Below, piece after piece: positions 53,952-63,627 of a DNA stretch of 64,000 bases; position 1 is the first letter of the stretch; the number at the start of each line of letters is the position of its first letter. Location of the stretch: NCBI RefSeq assembly GCF_038594945.1, contig NZ_JBCFYD010000003.1, positions 1 to 64,000 of the forward strand, written 5' to 3'. This DNA is from Fodinibius sp. Rm-B-1B1-1. GTDB lineage: Bacteria; Bacteroidota; Rhodothermia; Balneolales; Balneolaceae. The position numbers and the translations under genes were made by a program. The notes under the pieces are model-generated. The model was not told where the DNA came from and ran no database searches. It worked only from the letters and a program-made list of their open reading frames with translations.

Positions 53952-55784
53952 ATGGGCGGACATTTACTCATAGGTATAACAAGCATACTCATATTTGGAA
54001 TTGGAGCTCAATGGGTTGCCTGGAGATTTAAATTACCAGCAATACTACTTCTTCTTATTTCGGGAATAATAGCCGGACCGGTATTTGGATTACTTGATCC
54101 CGATCAACTTATGGGAGAGCTACTGGCTCCATTTATCTCTGTTTCAGTAGCGATAATTTTGTTTGAGGGGGGATTAAGCCTGCGCTTTTCTGAGTTGGAA
54201 AACATCGGAGGCGTTATAGGCAATCTCGTTAGCATTGGAGTAATTATAACATGGATCATTACCGCCCTTTCCGCCCATTATCTTTTCCCCTTTGGATGGG
54301 AACTCTCTATTCTTCTTGGTGCTATTCTTGTTGTTACTGGCCCTACGGTAATTATTCCCTTGCTTCGCCAAGTACGTCCCTCAGGACAAGTAGGATCGAT
54401 CCTAAAGTGGGAAGGGATTATCATCGACCCAATCGGAGCAATGCTTGCTGTACTTGTTTTCGAAGTTATCCTGAGCACCAGCCTATCAGCTGCAACCAAT
54501 GTTGCCTTTATGAGCATTGTTAAAACAATTCTATTTGGTACGTTGGTTGGATTAGCCGGTGCTGCATTAATTTATTTTTTGTTAAAGCGCCATCTCCTAC
54601 CTGACTTTCTACAGAATCCCATCAATTTAATGGTGGTCGTAACTGTTTTTACCGTTTCAAATATGTTACAACATGAATCTGGTTTGTGGGCTGCAACATT
54701 AATGGGAATTGCCCTTGCTAATCAAAAAACAGCACGCATCCATCATATTACCGAATTTAAAGAAAATTTGCGGGTGCTACTTCTTTCTTCCCTGTTCATC
54801 CTCTTAGCTGCCCGGGTAGAATTGGATAACCTAATCGAAAATTTAAATTGGAATGTCGCTGCCTTTCTGGCTATCCTAATTTTAGTAGCACGACCTATTG
54901 GAGTATACATCTCTACGATGTTTTCGGATATTAACTGGCGCGAAAAACTATTTCTCTGCTGGATGGCTCCAAGAGGTGTCGTCGCCGCTTCCATTTCATC
55001 AATATTTGCAATCAGTCTGGCCCAAAATGGATTTTCCCATGCCGATCAACTTGTACCTATCGTATTTTTAGTGATTATTGGAACCGTAACTATTTACGGA
55101 CTGCCTGCCTCATGGGTAGCACGCAAATTAGGCGTAGCCAAACCTATACCCAATGGCGTGCTTATACTTGGTGCAAATAATTTTGCTCTAAAAGTTGCCG
55201 AAATTATCAAAAAAGAAGGGCTTAAAGTACTGGTAGCAGACTCTAACTGGAGAAACATTGCCAAAGCCAAGTCAAAAGGATTAGATACTTATCACGGAAA
55301 TATTCTATCAGAGTTTGCATTGGAAGAACTTAATCTCGACGGTATCGGACGACTGATATCATTAACACCAAATGATGAAACAAATTCTCTTGCAGCACTT
55401 CGGTTTGGAGAAATTTTTGGCCGATCTCATGTATTTCAAATATCTCCCAATACACAGGGTTATCTTGAAAGCAAACAAGACTCCAGTCTTTCAATTGGAA
55501 GAGTTCTATTCCACAAAAAGCTAAACTTCGAACTTATCTCGAAACTTGTAAGATCGAATACTGAGATTAAAGTTAAAGCGTTCAACGAAAAAAATGAATC
55601 TATTGATGACATTGAAGAGGAAATAATCCCGCTATTTTTAATAACCACTAATCACGAGATTCAACTATTCACTGTGGATCAAACCCCTTCTCCTGCGGAT
55701 GGCGACAAAATCTTTTACATCTCCATAGATCAAAAAATGCGTGAAGAATTGGAAAAAGTAGAAATAGCCGACGACTCAACATAG
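53952..55784 (+). CDS. CPA-type cation:proton antiporter with TrkA-N-like tail
   Basis: A 610-residue protein. Residues about 1-395 are a Na_H_Exchanger domain with 12-13 helices: SVAIILFEGGLSL, the TGPTVIIPLLRQ motif (Thr129-Pro131), and WEGIIIDPIGAM with the transport Asp159. The residue ahead of this Asp is Ile, not the Asn usual in NhaP. After about 400 there is a Rossmann-like TrkA-N domain (VLILGANNFALKVAEII), whose dinucleotide loop departs from GxGxxG, and an acidic C-terminal part. It probably exchanges Na+ or K+ for H+. It is divergent from the APC/small-protein genes. Confidence 0.9.
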   Translation: MGGHLLIGITSILIFGIGAQWVAWRFKLPAILLLLISGIIAGPVFGLLDPDQLMGELLAPFISVSVAIILFEGGLSLRFSELENIGGVIGNLVSIGVIITWIITALSAHYLFPFGWELSILLGAILVVTGPTVIIPLLRQVRPSGQVGSILKWEGIIIDPIGAMLAVLVFEVILSTSLSAATNVAFMSIVKTILFGTLVGLAGAALIYFLLKRHLLPDFLQNPINLMVVVTVFTVSNMLQHESGLWAATLMGIALANQKTARIHHITEFKENLRVLLLSSLFILLAARVELDNLIENLNWNVAAFLAILILVARPIGVYISTMFSDINWREKLFLCWMAPRGVVAASISSIFAISLAQNGFSHADQLVPIVFLVIIGTVTIYGLPASWVARKLGVAKPIPNGVLILGANNFALKVAEIIKKEGLKVLVADSNWRNIAKAKSKGLDTYHGNILSEFALEELNLDGIGRLISLTPNDETNSLAALRFGEIFGRSHVFQISPNTQGYLESKQDSSLSIGRVLFHKKLNFELISKLVRSNTEIKVKAFNEKNESIDDIEEEIIPLFLITTNHEIQLFTVDQTPSPADGDKIFYISIDQKMREELEKVEIADDST

Positions 55785-56066
55785 GCATTAGGCAATCGAA
55801 ACAAGACTTATCAGAGTCGCCCCATTTTTGGGTGACTTCAATTCCATTCCTGGGCAAAAAATACGGTCTGGAATTCAATTATACTGCATTATGGTTTAAA
55901 AATAAGCGTAAGCTACAGAAATAATATCATTCAATGCACATTGCTTGACATATCCGATATGAGTCCAAATAATTTTTTGCCGCAACGTTCCAAGTTATTG
56001 ACACATATGCCTTTTTATAAAATTTTTACCAAAAAAGTTAATTCTTTTCATACTTTTATCTGAATT
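55785..56066. other. Intergenic region between antiporter and protease genes
   Basis: A gene-free 282-bp stretch, followed by an inverted repeat (56067-56100). A weak inverted pair (TTCAATTCCA near 55838 and TGGAATTCAA near 55869) could be a terminator of the antiporter gene, but it lacks a clear T-tract. No RNA gene is visible. Confidence 0.35.
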
Positions 56067-56100
56067 AAATAAGTTATATCAATAAGTATATAACTTATTT
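56067..56100. promoter_or_regulatory. Perfect 13-bp inverted repeat just ahead of a start codon
   Basis: AAATAAGTTATAT (56067-56079) and ATATAACTTATTT (56088-56100) are exact reverse complements separated by 8 nt. They end 8 bp before the ATG at 56109. It is either a dimeric operator or a 5' UTR hairpin that could mask the ribosome-binding region; the sequence alone does not decide. Confidence 0.65.
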
Positions 56101-56108
56101 CTACTATT

Positions 56109-57167
56109 ATGAGAATATTACAACATATTGTAATAGTACTTTTAGCAGGCGGTGTTATTGCCAGTTGCAGTAGCTCACAACAGTCAACACAAGAGTTTTC
56201 TGCCCCCCAGCAAGAACAAAGCCCCCAATCCAACTATTATACAACGGCATTCCCCCACAAAGATATTCATGACAAGCTAAAAGATGCCCAACAATCGGTG
56301 GTTCGAATAGCTTCATCCGGATTTTATGACAGCTTTACTTTTGAGGGACGAGCCATTACGCTCCCTGATATTAAAACCAATGCCCTAAAAGACATTGCCA
56401 CATCTAAAATATCTACGGAGGAATCTACCAGTGGAACCGCAATCATTATCGACCGCAACAACTCGAGTTCTCTGCTTATATCCTGTGAACATACTATCGC
56501 CTTCCCAGATACTATTATCACCTACTATGAAGGGAATAACATCCCTGACGAGACATATATAGAATCCATCAGCATCAAGAAAAACTCATCTCATCTTGTC
56601 TATACTTCGACCGAGCTAAAGCCTTTTAAAGTACTTGCCACTGCTAAACGATCAGATCTGGCCCTTTTGAGCGTTGAATTTGAACGAGGAAATTTAGAAT
56701 TATATCCTCTTGAAATCTCGGCAGGCAACAGTAATTTCCTGCGCTTAGGTTCATTCATGTATATTTTGGGATTTCCCAAAAGTTATCCCATCGTAACCCG
56801 AGGAGTAGCAAGTTCATCAGAAAGCTGGAACGATCGTTTTTTTGTGATGGATGCTACCTTTAACCCGGGCATTAGCGGAGGATTGGTACTGGCAACCAAT
56901 GATAACTATAACAGCTTTGAATGGGTTGGCATGGCCAGCTCGTCAACCGCTACACGAGAAGAAGTTCTTGTCCCCCATCCCGAAGGAGAAAACTATTCGC
57001 GGATTACCCGTCCTTATACCGACTCCGTTTTTGTCCAGCAAAAAACACGTATCAATTATGGAATCACACAAGCTATTCCCATTAACCAAGTGAAAAAAAT
57101 TTTACAAGAGAACCGAGATATGTTGAAACAAAAGGGCTACCGTCGGGCTTTAGAAATGGGCGAATAA
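56109..57167 (+). CDS. Trypsin-like serine protease lipoprotein
   Basis: A 352-residue predicted lipoprotein (lipobox IASC, Cys20) with a Gln/Ser-rich linker. It has a chymotrypsin-fold catalytic triad of the HtrA kind: His128 in ISCEHTI, Asp183 in KRSDLALL, and Ser256 in NPGISGGLV. No PDZ domain follows, so it is not a full DegP/HtrA. It probably acts in the periplasm or on the outer surface. Expression may involve the inverted repeat at 56067-56100. Confidence 0.82.
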   Translation: MRILQHIVIVLLAGGVIASCSSSQQSTQEFSAPQQEQSPQSNYYTTAFPHKDIHDKLKDAQQSVVRIASSGFYDSFTFEGRAITLPDIKTNALKDIATSKISTEESTSGTAIIIDRNNSSSLLISCEHTIAFPDTIITYYEGNNIPDETYIESISIKKNSSHLVYTSTELKPFKVLATAKRSDLALLSVEFERGNLELYPLEISAGNSNFLRLGSFMYILGFPKSYPIVTRGVASSSESWNDRFFVMDATFNPGISGGLVLATNDNYNSFEWVGMASSSTATREEVLVPHPEGENYSRITRPYTDSVFVQQKTRINYGITQAIPINQVKKILQENRDMLKQKGYRRALEMGE

Positions 57168-57243
57168 ACCGTTAGTAAAATTCACCCTGCACTTCTATTT
57201 TTACAAGCAAAAATTAATCTCTCAAGTATAACGTACCCCATTG

Positions 57244-58590
57244 ATGAAAGTTCTCAAATTTGGCGGCACCTCCATGGGCGATGCCCAAACATGGAAACGA
57301 GTTATTGAAATCATCAAAACCTACGATGCTCCTTTTGTTGTTGTCTCAGCCACCGCCCGTACGACCCGAGCATTAGTAAAAGCAGCCCATAAAGCTATTG
57401 ATAATCCCCAAGAAGCAAATGACATTGCCCATGATATTGCTACCCGCCACAATAATATTGTCGAAGACTTTTTAACTGAATATGATGATTCTTCCCAAAC
57501 CCTTGAAGCCTGTTACAGCTGGATTGACATTCATATAAAGGAATTAAAACAGCATCTTACCACGATCCACAACCAGCAGGAACTGACAGAACAGCTCAAG
57601 GATGTTATCGCCTCGATTGGAGAACGACTATCTTCTTATCTCTTTACGGAGTGTGGATACGCAGCGGGATTATTTACTACCTGGCTGGATGCAACTAAAA
57701 TTATACGTACTGATTCCAACTTTGGAAAAGCTTCCCCGAACGTTGACTTTATTTTCAACAAAATAACTACACTTCAACAAAAAATATCCACCGGAAACAT
57801 TCCGGTTATGGGAGGCTACTATGGAATGGATGCCAACGAGAACATCACGACTTTGGGTTTTGAGGGATCGGATTATTCGGCCAGCCTCATAGGTGCTGCC
57901 TTAAATGCTGATGCCATTGAAATATGGACGGACGTTAGCGGGGTATACACTTGTGATCCGCGTTTTGTAGAAAATGCACAACCGATACCCCAGCTAAGTT
58001 TTCAAGAGGCCACAGAGTTGGCATATTTTGGCGCCAAGGTCTTGCACCCATCCACGACTAAACCTGCTTCCAAACAGGGGATTCCCATCCATGTGAAAAA
58101 TATTTTTGACCCAAAAGCTCCGGGAACATGCATATCAAGCGAATCTACAAATAATCAGCTTGTCAAAGCTATTACCTACAAAGAGCACGGTACTATTATT
58201 ACAGTCACTTCTTCGCAAACCGTGATGGGATACGAATTTTTAGCGGATGTCTTTGATGTGTTGCGCTGGCATCAACTCCCGGTTGATGTAGTTACCACAA
58301 CAGAAGCATCGGTTTCTATCGCGATAGAAAATGGCGATCAAATTGATAAAGCCATCACACAATTACAAGCACATGGTATAGTAACACAACGACCTGAGCA
58401 GGGAATTATAAGCCTGGTAGGGTGTCAAAATAGTGACCGCAAACTCATTGGGGACATTCTTCGTGAGATTAACGATATCCCCCTAAATATGATTTCATAC
58501 AGTAAGTCCAAGGGAAACCTCAATATCGTAGTTGATACCAAAGATACCCTGCCCTCAGTAAAAAAAATTCACAAAAAACTATTTTCGTAA
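57244..58590 (+). CDS. lysC: Aspartate kinase
   Basis: A 448-residue monofunctional aspartokinase, the first step to lysine, threonine, methionine and diaminopimelate. The amino-acid kinase domain has KFGGTSMGDA at the start, GFEGSDYSASLIGAAL, and IWTDVSGVYTCDPR; two ACT-type regulatory segments follow from about residue 310. The ATG at 57244 gives MKVLKFGGTS; a TTG one codon upstream is in frame. No lysine riboswitch is visible in the 76-bp leader. It lies 15 bp from the convergent PBP4 gene. Confidence 0.94.
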   Translation: MKVLKFGGTSMGDAQTWKRVIEIIKTYDAPFVVVSATARTTRALVKAAHKAIDNPQEANDIAHDIATRHNNIVEDFLTEYDDSSQTLEACYSWIDIHIKELKQHLTTIHNQQELTEQLKDVIASIGERLSSYLFTECGYAAGLFTTWLDATKIIRTDSNFGKASPNVDFIFNKITTLQQKISTGNIPVMGGYYGMDANENITTLGFEGSDYSASLIGAALNADAIEIWTDVSGVYTCDPRFVENAQPIPQLSFQEATELAYFGAKVLHPSTTKPASKQGIPIHVKNIFDPKAPGTCISSESTNNQLVKAITYKEHGTIITVTSSQTVMGYEFLADVFDVLRWHQLPVDVVTTTEASVSIAIENGDQIDKAITQLQAHGIVTQRPEQGIISLVGCQNSDRKLIGDILREINDIPLNMISYSKSKGNLNIVVDTKDTLPSVKKIHKKLFS

Positions 58591-58605
58591 AAACAGCCAT
58601 CCTCA

Positions 58606-59988
58606 TTAGAAATTATTACGAATATACCAGAGCACGGTTTCCATCTCCTTCTTAACAACCGATGAAGACGTCACATAGTGGTTATTCATAAAGCTAAAAT
58701 AGAGCTTTTTCCCACTCTTGGTTAACACATAACCACTCAGCGAATGATTATTACTAAGCGTACCCGTCTTTGCAAACACGTATGGCTCTTCTCCATCATC
58801 CCGCGGACCATACCAACTACTAATTGTTCCACGCTTCCCACCTGCTGGTAACAGATGGAACAACTTCTCGTCGTCTTCAAACTCATCGTCAATAGCTCCC
58901 AGTAGGCGAATCATTAATTCGGGTGTAAACATATTATATCGAGATAATCCCGAACCGTCTACCCACTGTGGTTCCTGCGGCAACATATCCAGATATTCCT
59001 TTTTCATCTTCTCGATCACCGTGCGAGTATTCAACGGTTTTCCCAGTTCCGAGGCAGTCAACAGCAACAGCTGTTCAGCAATAAAATTATCACTTGGCTG
59101 CAACATCCGTTTGTATGCCGTGTCTGACTTTATGCTGTATATTTCTTTGGGGGATTGCGGGCGCTTAACATCTACATACTCCACTTTTTTACCAAGGGTA
59201 TCCGATAACATATCGGTAAGCATTTCGGGGCTGTAATGAAATGGCTTGTCGATAGTATATGTACTGGTATCAGCCTCTTGCTTATATAAAAATGTATTAT
59301 CGGTCATGCCGCGGTATAAAAACTCTTCACGCCCCCCGGTTTCATCCACATACGACTGGAAATACTCGGGAGAAACAGCCAAGCCACTGTCAGTCTCGGC
59401 AATTTTCCGAAGCTCAATCTCCTGAATAGTGAAACGGGCTATATTTCCAAAGATAGGAAATGGCACTTTCTCCGGCTGATAATAATGCTGGTAATCGCTC
59501 CACGACCACCCCGGCCCCAACAGCTCGTCATCAAAATTAGAATCTGAGAAGTAGAGATCTTCATCACGATCTTTTAAAAATTTATAGACCTTATCATTAC
59601 CAAAATCTGGATGCAAAAACGAGGGGTCGCCTGTCCCCCAAAAAATAAGAGAGTCACCGCGTACTTCGTATTCGAGCGCCTTAAGGGAATCCGGCAGCAG
59701 TTTTAATCCTGTATAAAATGTAAACAGCTTAGTATTTGAAGCCGGTGTAAAATAACGATTCGCATTTTGACTGTGAATGATCTCTTCCGTCTCCGGATTG
59801 TAGAGTGCAAAACCTGTTAAATTAGCAGAAAAAACATCTGAAGTCTCAATCATTTTTGCCAACGTAGTTGCCGGCGTATCCTTTTCTGATTCATTGGTTT
59901 CCGACACCGATTCCGAGGATTTACATCCCCCCGCCAACATAGCAGCAAAAACCAGTATTATAAAAGATTTAACAACCGTTAATTTCAT
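58606..59988 (-). CDS. dacB: D-alanyl-D-alanine carboxypeptidase/endopeptidase (PBP4/DacB type)
   Basis: A 460-residue class C low-molecular-weight penicillin-binding protein, exported as a lipoprotein (LAGGC, Cys22). The catalytic motifs are in order: SxxK (Ser84-Lys87, ASNTK), SxN (Ser299-Asn301, PSDNFIAEQ), and KTG (Lys407-Gly409, FAKTGTLSNN). The peptidase S13 family trims and cleaves peptidoglycan cross-links. Divergent from the deacylase gene at 60096. Confidence 0.92.
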   Translation of the reverse strand: MKLTVVKSFIILVFAAMLAGGCKSSESVSETNESEKDTPATTLAKMIETSDVFSANLTGFALYNPETEEIIHSQNANRYFTPASNTKLFTFYTGLKLLPDSLKALEYEVRGDSLIFWGTGDPSFLHPDFGNDKVYKFLKDRDEDLYFSDSNFDDELLGPGWSWSDYQHYYQPEKVPFPIFGNIARFTIQEIELRKIAETDSGLAVSPEYFQSYVDETGGREEFLYRGMTDNTFLYKQEADTSTYTIDKPFHYSPEMLTDMLSDTLGKKVEYVDVKRPQSPKEIYSIKSDTAYKRMLQPSDNFIAEQLLLLTASELGKPLNTRTVIEKMKKEYLDMLPQEPQWVDGSGLSRYNMFTPELMIRLLGAIDDEFEDDEKLFHLLPAGGKRGTISSWYGPRDDGEEPYVFAKTGTLSNNHSLSGYVLTKSGKKLYFSFMNNHYVTSSSVVKKEMETVLWYIRNNF

Positions 59989-60095
59989 TGCACCGTCCCC
60001 ATTTGTTAGATTAACAATTCATTCTTGATTTCTTAGTAGAAACCGATCAAAATCTGATAACATAGCTAACAAATTTTTAATCAAAACGAAACCAG

Positions 60096-61742
60096 ATGCG
60101 TGTAAAACTATTTTATTCTTGTGCCCTGATAATTGCCCTTTTGATGACATTGAGTTGTTCATCAGACTACGATGTAATTATCAAAAACGGTACAGTCTAT
60201 GACGGTACCGGTGACGATCCGGTAACCACTGATATTGGTATTAGAAGTGATACTATTGCTACAATCGGAGATCTGAATTCGGCCTCGGCTGCTACCGTTA
60301 TCGATGCCGAAGGAAAAGCTGTAGCACCAGGATTTATCAACATGCTTAGCTGGGCCAATTACAGCTTGCTCAGCGACGGTCGATCGATGAGTGACATTAA
60401 ACAAGGCGTAACACTCGAAATTTTTGGAGAAGGCTCATCTATGGGTCCGTTGAATGAGGATATGCGCGACGACGAACCATGGCAAACACTCGGCGAATTT
60501 TTAGAGCATCTGACCGACCAAGGCGTGAGCCCCAACGTCGCTTCGTTTGTCGGTGCAACGACCCTGCGCGTAAATATAATCGGACGAGAGGATCGCACCG
60601 CCTCCGATGATGAGCTGGCTCAGATGCAACAATTAGTACGTCAGGCAATGGAAGAAGGAGCACTCGGCGTCGGTTCTTCACTCATATACGCCCCGGCTTG
60701 GTTTGCAGATACGGATGAGCTCATCGCTCTTTCCAAAGCTGCCGCCGAATACAATGGCACCTATGTTTCGCACATCCGCAGTGAAGGCGACAATCTACTG
60801 GAAGCCACGAATGAATTTTTTGAAATTGCTACCGAAGCAGATATCGATGCGCAGATTTATCACCTCAAAGCCGCTGGCAAACAAAATTGGCCGAAGCTGG
60901 ACACGGTTTTTTACAAAATAGATTCCCTGCGATCACTTGGTCACAATATCTCAACCAACATGTATACTTATACGGCCGCATCCACCGGTATTGATGCCAC
61001 CACTCCACCCTGGGCACAAGAAGGTTCTACCGCTGATTTTATCGAACGGCTGAAAGATCCCGAAATACGACAAAAGATTGAAAAGGAAATGGCAAGTTCG
61101 GAAACCGACTGGGAAAATTTTTATCAGCTGGCCGGATCGCCAGATAATATTTTGCTACTCGAATTTGATGTGGATTCCCTTAAAAAATATAACGGTCAAA
61201 CATTGACCAAAGTAAGCGAACAGCGCGGAACCGATCCCATTCCAACTATTTTAGATCTCCTCATCGAAAACGGTGGAGATATCGGCTCGGTCTTTTTTGT
61301 GATGTCAGAGAAAAACGTAAAGCGTAAAATTAAACAACCCTATATGAGTTTTGGCTCCGACGCCCGATCAGTGGCTGCTGAGGGTGAAGTGCTAAAATCC
61401 AGCACACATCCTCGCACCTATGGCACTTTTGCTCGCTTGCTGGGCAAGTACGTTCGGGACCAACAGGTCATTCCATTGCAAGAGGCCATCTATAGATTAA
61501 CTGGCCTGCCTGCAACCAATTTAAAAATTGAAAATCGAGGCTATCTAAAAGAAGGACATTTTGCAGATGTGGTTATCTTTGATCCCGAAAACATTACTGA
61601 CAATGCAACCTTTACCGACCCACATCAATATGCCACGGGGGTTGAGCATGTTTTTGTGAACGGCCAACAGGTGTTAAGAGATGGCAACCATACCGGAGCA
61701 ATGCCGGGACGTGTGGTTCGTGGGCCGGGTTACCAAGAGTAA
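60096..61742 (+). CDS. N-acyl-D-amino-acid deacylase-like amidohydrolase
   Basis: A 548-residue amidohydrolase of the D-aminoacylase/YtcJ-like group, exported (hydrophobic leader with Cys21). The N-terminal DVIIKNGTVYDGTG and the C-terminal EGHFADVVIFDPENI are typical. The metal-binding HxH that normally follows PGFID is replaced: PGFINMLSWAN has Leu84 and Trp86 at those places. Later ligands appear to be present (SHIRSEGDN, IYHLKAAGK, FGSDARSV), so a one-metal enzyme or altered activity is possible. I have seen this variant as a subfamily in Bacteroidota-type genomes. Confidence 0.85.
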   Translation: MRVKLFYSCALIIALLMTLSCSSDYDVIIKNGTVYDGTGDDPVTTDIGIRSDTIATIGDLNSASAATVIDAEGKAVAPGFINMLSWANYSLLSDGRSMSDIKQGVTLEIFGEGSSMGPLNEDMRDDEPWQTLGEFLEHLTDQGVSPNVASFVGATTLRVNIIGREDRTASDDELAQMQQLVRQAMEEGALGVGSSLIYAPAWFADTDELIALSKAAAEYNGTYVSHIRSEGDNLLEATNEFFEIATEADIDAQIYHLKAAGKQNWPKLDTVFYKIDSLRSLGHNISTNMYTYTAASTGIDATTPPWAQEGSTADFIERLKDPEIRQKIEKEMASSETDWENFYQLAGSPDNILLLEFDVDSLKKYNGQTLTKVSEQRGTDPIPTILDLLIENGGDIGSVFFVMSEKNVKRKIKQPYMSFGSDARSVAAEGEVLKSSTHPRTYGTFARLLGKYVRDQQVIPLQEAIYRLTGLPATNLKIENRGYLKEGHFADVVIFDPENITDNATFTDPHQYATGVEHVFVNGQQVLRDGNHTGAMPGRVVRGPGYQE

Positions 61743-61907
61743 TAATTGGAAGACAGGTCTAGCCATTTGATCAGCCGGACCTCCAATCTTACCGGATACC
61801 CTTGCCAATCCATCATATGGCTGGCTTTGCCATCCGGTGGTTATGTTAGAGCTTTGTTGGTCCATCCAATCGTAAGTTTAGCGGTGGGATAGATCAAAGG
61901 CTTCTGC

Positions 61908-62591
61908 CTACTCATTTTTTAAGTACCATTGATTGGGTGGCCCCTTAAAATCCAATTCGCTCAGATTCTTCCGCAGCCTAAGCATAAATTCATTACTCGG
62001 ATCACTTTTTTTAGTACGATACTCATCGTCAACTTCTTTCCACAGGGAGTGATCTTCAAAAAGCTGGTATTCAAAATGGCCTATCAGATACTCAATGTCA
62101 TGTTTTTCATAGAGCTTTTGAATTAATTCTGTATTTGCTTCAAGTTGTGCTTCGGTAAGCCGAGCGGTATCCGTCCCTACATTTTCGATACCAATGGCGC
62201 TGTGATTTAACCCAATAACGTGACGTGCAAACAACGTATCAGGTAACAGCTGATGCACTTCTCCATCTCGCTTTACTAAGTAATGAGCAGATACGTTAAG
62301 ATTACTGGCATCGTCAATGTTTTTTCGGGAGGCATCCAGCCGAGAGTCATAAAAATAATTAAATGTATCGTTAAAAGAGGTAGAAGCCGTCCAGTGAACG
62401 ACAACCATTCGGGGCGTGATAGTTGGTTCCTCCTGCATCATCCCATAGCGGGTTTCCAAGTATTCCAGCGACAAAACCGTCCGGGTGGAATCAAACTTGA
62501 TGGGAGTATCCTGTATCGTCAGCCCTGATCTACTTTTACAAGATCCCAACAAAGCCAACACCAAAAAACCGAATAATACCTTTTTCATCAC
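61908..62591 (-). CDS. N-acetylmuramoyl-L-alanine amidase (Amidase_2) lipoprotein
   Basis: A 227-residue lipoprotein (LLGSC, Cys17) with a T7-lysozyme/AmpD-like Amidase_2 domain. Zinc-type ligands are His in VVVHWTAS, His in LIGHFEYQ, and Asp in KKSDPS, as in AmpD. The conserved HSAIGIENVG segment is present. It should cleave the bond between MurNAc and L-Ala in peptidoglycan or muropeptides. It lies 12 bp downstream of the DapB-like gene. Confidence 0.88.
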   Translation of the reverse strand: MMKKVLFGFLVLALLGSCKSRSGLTIQDTPIKFDSTRTVLSLEYLETRYGMMQEEPTITPRMVVVHWTASTSFNDTFNYFYDSRLDASRKNIDDASNLNVSAHYLVKRDGEVHQLLPDTLFARHVIGLNHSAIGIENVGTDTARLTEAQLEANTELIQKLYEKHDIEYLIGHFEYQLFEDHSLWKEVDDEYRTKKSDPSNEFMLRLRKNLSELDFKGPPNQWYLKNE

Positions 62592-62603
62592 ATTATCTTC
62601 TTC

Positions 62604-63611
62604 TTAATCCAAAACTGGAGCTTCCTGTTTGCTAAAGTAGGCTGGCGCGGTAATATCCAGCATGGTTTTAAGTCCAGGTGTTGCCCGGCTTATCGCTTGA
62701 GTCGTATTTACAATAATGGCCGAAGTGGCAATATCTCCATTAACTCCACCCTCAACCGTCGAAGTAAAAGCAGGATCTCCGGTTATATAAATACTGTCAT
62801 GCGAATGTTCAATTCCAACTGCTGCCTCAAAAATTAGTGTAATAACTTCTTGGTCATCCTGATAACCTCGTGCAACCTGTCGTACGCCTGCGACATCCCC
62901 TCGTTTTACCGTTCCGCTTTCCGTTTGGATAGACTTGTCAGCCTGTATTGGTTCCAGCGTTTCACTCATATCCGTCAGCTCCCAATTCATAGCATCTGCA
63001 ATCATATACACCGATTCCGGCAATCCAACGTGGCGTATCGTGTCCCGCTTTTCATTAAACTCCTCTTCCGTTAGCCCAGCACCAATCTTATCCCGAAATG
63101 GTTTTCTACGCGGACGTGCATCTTGCATCCGCTTTACTTTAATATGCTCAACTTTCCTGCAGACTGATGTTAACACCGAAGGCAGAAAATCCATCAAAAA
63201 TCCGGGATTGACGCCCGTACCAACACAGCTAACTCCTTGCTGTTTGCAATAGTCGTCAATACGTCGGGCCAGCTCCGGTTGTGTTTGCCATGGGTGCGAA
63301 AGCTCCTCGCAAGTCGATACGATATCTAACCCACAGTCGGCAACTTCTTTGACCTGTGCTTCCAATTTTTTGAGCGACGATACAGTAGAAATGACGGCCA
63401 CATCAGCATCATCGACAGATAGACAGGAATCCAAATTGGGCGAAACCGTAATATTCATTTCCTGTATATCCGCCCATTTACCAAGATCTTTCCCCGTCTT
63501 TTGTGGGTCTGGATCGATGCCCCCCACTATTTGTATACCTTCCCGTTCCGATAAATACCGCGTTAATCGCTGACCAATAGGACCTAATCCCAGTTGTACT
63601 ACCTTAATCAT
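62604..63611 (-). CDS. DapB-like dehydrogenase (2,4-diaminopentanoate dehydrogenase type)
   Basis: A 335-residue NAD(P)-dependent dehydrogenase with an N-terminal DapB-type Rossmann domain (VVQLGLGPIGQRLTRYL; GGIDPDPQKTGKDLG) and a C-terminal catalytic part (GVNPGFLMDFLPSVL). Similar proteins include ornithine-degradation 2,4-diaminopentanoate dehydrogenase. It is too long and divergent for canonical DapB. The substrate is likely an amino acid or diamino acid. It is 12 bp ahead of the amidase gene and 16 bp after the beta-lactamase-like gene. Confidence 0.82.
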   Translation of the reverse strand: MIKVVQLGLGPIGQRLTRYLSEREGIQIVGGIDPDPQKTGKDLGKWADIQEMNITVSPNLDSCLSVDDADVAVISTVSSLKKLEAQVKEVADCGLDIVSTCEELSHPWQTQPELARRIDDYCKQQGVSCVGTGVNPGFLMDFLPSVLTSVCRKVEHIKVKRMQDARPRRKPFRDKIGAGLTEEEFNEKRDTIRHVGLPESVYMIADAMNWELTDMSETLEPIQADKSIQTESGTVKRGDVAGVRQVARGYQDDQEVITLIFEAAVGIEHSHDSIYITGDPAFTSTVEGGVNGDIATSAIIVNTTQAISRATPGLKTMLDITAPAYFSKQEAPVLD

Positions 63612-63627
63612 CTAAATATTATTTGAG

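Noticed and set aside
57168-57243. Lysine riboswitch upstream of aspartate kinase
   Set aside because: The leader is only 76 bp and shows none of the conserved junction motifs.
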